Source: Acetobacter sp. AN02
Lineage (GTDB): Bacteria > Pseudomonadota > Alphaproteobacteria > Acetobacterales > Acetobacteraceae
Assembly: GCF_029759835.1 (NCBI RefSeq)
Contig: NZ_JAJJND010000002.1
Span: forward strand, 1-64,000
Reading direction: 5' to 3'
Length of the DNA stretch: 64,000 nt
Shown: positions 62,447 to 64,000 of the stretch, piece after piece
Position numbering within the stretch: position 1 is the stretch's first letter
How the letters are laid out: each line of letters opens with the position of its first letter
Made by a program: the position numbers and the translations under genes
Notes under the pieces: model-generated
Databases searched by the model: none
The model's input: only the letters and a program-made list of their open reading frames with translations
What the model was told of the DNA's origin: nothing

Positions 62447-63072
62447 GCCTGTCTGCCCCCGCTCCTGAAGCTCTCCTGTTCGATTGCGACGGTACACTTG
62501 TGGACAGTCTGCCGCTCTATCTGGATGCCTGGCTCGACTCACTGAAAACCCTGGCCGGACTGCATATTCCGCCCGGCTGGTTCGGGGATAAGGGCGGGCT
62601 GTCAGAACTGCGGCTGCTGGAAACCGTGGAAAGGGAGTTCGGCGTCTCTTTTGATCACGCGGCTTTTCTCGGCCATGCCCGCGAGGGTGTTCTGGCCCGG
62701 ATGAAAAGCGTTGATGAGATGCTCAGCGTCACGCGGATTGTCCGCAGATTTGCAGGCAGACTTCCTGTCGCGGTGGTCTCCAACGGCCCCCGGGACGTCG
62801 TGACGGCCTCCCTGCAGGCGGTCGGGCTGCATGATCTCTTCCCCGTTATCGTGACGGTGGAGGATGTCCAGAAGCCCAAGCCCGCGCCAGACCCTTATCT
62901 TCTGGCAGCGCGGATGCTGGAGGTCGCTCCCGAGAACTGCATCGTGTTCGAGGACAGCAGCGAGGGACTTACGGCGGCCCGGGCTGCGGGAATGCGGGCA
63001 GTCAATGTGCGGATTCCGGACTGGGAAGCCACGCTGTGGAAAGATACTGCTCCGGCACTTGCGGGACTGTAG
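62443..63072 (+). CDS. HAD-IA family phosphatase / phosphoglucomutase-like hydrolase
   Basis: A 209-residue HAD hydrolase. Motif I LLFDCDGTLVDS, motif II VVSNGPRDV, motif III KPKPAPDPYLLAA, motif IV VFEDSSEGLTAARAAG. It starts with TTG that overlaps the upstream stop (TTGA), so it is coupled. Family members cleave sugar phosphates or phosphoglycolate, or act as beta-phosphoglucomutase. Substrate unknown. Confidence 0.85.
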   Translation: MSLSAPAPEALLFDCDGTLVDSLPLYLDAWLDSLKTLAGLHIPPGWFGDKGGLSELRLLETVEREFGVSFDHAAFLGHAREGVLARMKSVDEMLSVTRIVRRFAGRLPVAVVSNGPRDVVTASLQAVGLHDLFPVIVTVEDVQKPKPAPDPYLLAARMLEVAPENCIVFEDSSEGLTAARAAGMRAVNVRIPDWEATLWKDTAPALAGL

Positions 63073-63234
63073 CAGAGGAATCAGGCTGTAATGAGGTCTT
63101 TTTCCCTGATTTTACCGCACACGGAAACCGGGCCGATTTACCCCACTCCCTGTTTGAGCTAGACCGGACAGCCATTCTCAGGCGCATTCCTTCGAGAAGG
63201 CGTACCCATCCATGAAGTGCAGACGGAAGAGCTC

Positions 63235-63984
63235 ATGAAAATTCTCGTCCCCGTGAAGCGCGTGGTCGATTTCAACATCAAGGTGCGGGTGAAGTCCGAC
63301 GGCACCGGTGCGGAGACCGCCGGGCTGAAAATGTCTATGAATCCGTTCGACGAGATCGCCGTCGAGGAAGCTGTCCGCCTTAAGGAAAAAGGGGTTGCGA
63401 CTGAAGTGATCGCCGTCTCGATCGGCGAGCCCAAAGCGCAGGACACCCTTCGTACGGCCATGGCCATGGGCGCTGATCGCGGCATCCTGATCACGACGGA
63501 AACCAGCCCGGAACCGCTCGCCGTGGCCAAGCTGCTTCAGGTGATTGTCGGAAGGGAAAATCCGGATCTCATCATCCTCGGCAAGCAGGCGATTGATGAT
63601 GATATGAATGCGACCGGCCAGATGCTTGCCGGTCTGCTGGGACGCCCCCAGGCCACATTCGCCAGCAAAATCGAGATTGCCGACGGCCGCGCCGAAGTCT
63701 CGCGCGAGATTGACGGCGGTGTCGAGACGATCTCCATCGCTCTTCCGGCCATCGTTACGGCGGATCTGCGCCTGAACGAGCCGCGCTATGCCTCCCTGCC
63801 GAACATCATGAAGGCAAAAAAGAAGCCGCTTGAGACGATCGACGCCGCCTCGCTGCCGGTGGATATCAAGCCCCGTCTGACGGTCGTGTCCGTTGTCGAG
63901 CCGTCGGAGCGCAAGCCCGGTGTGAAGGTGGCGTCTGTTGCCGAGCTGGTTGAGAAGCTGCGTAACGAAGCAAAGGTGATCTGA
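63235..63984 (+). CDS. etfB: electron transfer flavoprotein subunit beta
   Basis: A 249-residue EtfB starting [17 protein letters not shown] 63235 follows GGAAGAG, while the longer frame would begin with GTG. With EtfA it holds FAD and AMP and carries electrons from acyl-CoA and related dehydrogenases to ubiquinone. Seen: [72 protein letters not shown]. Confidence 0.97.
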   Translation: MKILVPVKRVVDFNIKVRVKSDGTGAETAGLKMSMNPFDEIAVEEAVRLKEKGVATEVIAVSIGEPKAQDTLRTAMAMGADRGILITTETSPEPLAVAKLLQVIVGRENPDLIILGKQAIDDDMNATGQMLAGLLGRPQATFASKIEIADGRAEVSREIDGGVETISIALPAIVTADLRLNEPRYASLPNIMKAKKKPLETIDAASLPVDIKPRLTVVSVVEPSERKPGVKVASVAELVEKLRNEAKVI

Positions 63985-63986
63985 TC

Positions 63987-64000
63987 ATGGCCGTTCTTGT
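63987..64000 (+). CDS. etfA: start of electron transfer flavoprotein subunit alpha (cut by the window end)
   Basis: ATG two bases after the etfB stop, reading MAVL, the usual EtfA opening. Only 14 bases are present; the assignment rests on position after etfB. Confidence 0.75.

Overview
The window comes from a GC-rich alphaproteobacterium, most probably an acetic acid bacterium (Acetobacteraceae). This is inferred from gene content: a fused transaldolase/glucose-6-phosphate isomerase inside a compact pentose-phosphate operon, a homologue of the alpha-amino-acid ester hydrolase known from Acetobacter turbidans, short hexulose-type 6-phosphogluconate dehydrogenase, YfdX, DUF3126 and a Tim44-like protein. 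It reads as ordinary chromosome: about 70 tightly packed genes. I found no tRNA, rRNA, insertion sequence, phage gene, CRISPR array or toxin-antitoxin pair.

Layout. 0-8 kb (mostly minus): MDR reductase, zinc alcohol dehydrogenase, YfdX, glmM, pyruvate kinase, periplasmic SH3 protein, MoeB/ThiF. 8-16 kb: small envelope proteins and lipoproteins, the nfu-nitroreductase-tsaB-rimI group, a royal-jelly/yellow-like protein, panBC. 16-26 kb: tri-haem cytochrome c peroxidase, orphan DNA methyltransferase, Tim44-like protein, phosphatase, secB, glycosyltransferase, then an ester hydrolase-msrA-acetyltransferase operon and a CorC/HlyC transporter. 26-34 kb: aldehyde dehydrogenase, polyprenyl synthase, dps, rpmJ, and the divergent oxyR / ahpC-ahpD peroxide-defence pair. 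34-44 kb (all minus): mtnBA, gcvTHP with a tandem glycine riboswitch, speDE, ftsB, eno. 44-55 kb (all minus): tkt, tal-pgi, gnd, HAD phosphatase, pgl, rpiA, gntK and a large methyltransferase/kinase-like protein. 55-64 kb: ankyrin protein, hisC, an unknown coiled-coil protein, then surface-sugar genes (WecA-like transferase, nucleotide-sugar dehydratase, DegT aminotransferase), a HAD hydrolase and the start of etfBA.

How the genes work together. The minus-strand sugar operon turns gluconate and 6-phosphogluconolactone into pentose- and hexose-phosphates; enolase and pyruvate kinase finish the route to pyruvate. SpeD and SpeE make spermidine and release methylthioadenosine, whose ribose moiety MtnA and MtnB partly salvage. 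GcvTHP degrades glycine under a glycine-sensing leader RNA. OxyR, AhpC, AhpD, Dps, MsrA and the tri-haem peroxidase form a peroxide/oxidative-damage theme spread over 16-34 kb.

The most interesting items are: (1) a 660-residue protein with a methyltransferase, a kinase-like motif set and a C-terminal coiled coil, an arrangement like the O-polysaccharide chain terminator WbdD, coupled to gluconokinase; (2) a directly readable three-way switch in the glycine riboswitch; (3) a 23-nt tandem duplication of a start region at the mtnB/mtnA overlap; (4) an intrinsic terminator between ahpC and ahpD; (5) a GC-skew change between the two halves of the window that seems independent of gene direction. 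No wholly new multi-gene defence or mobile system was seen.
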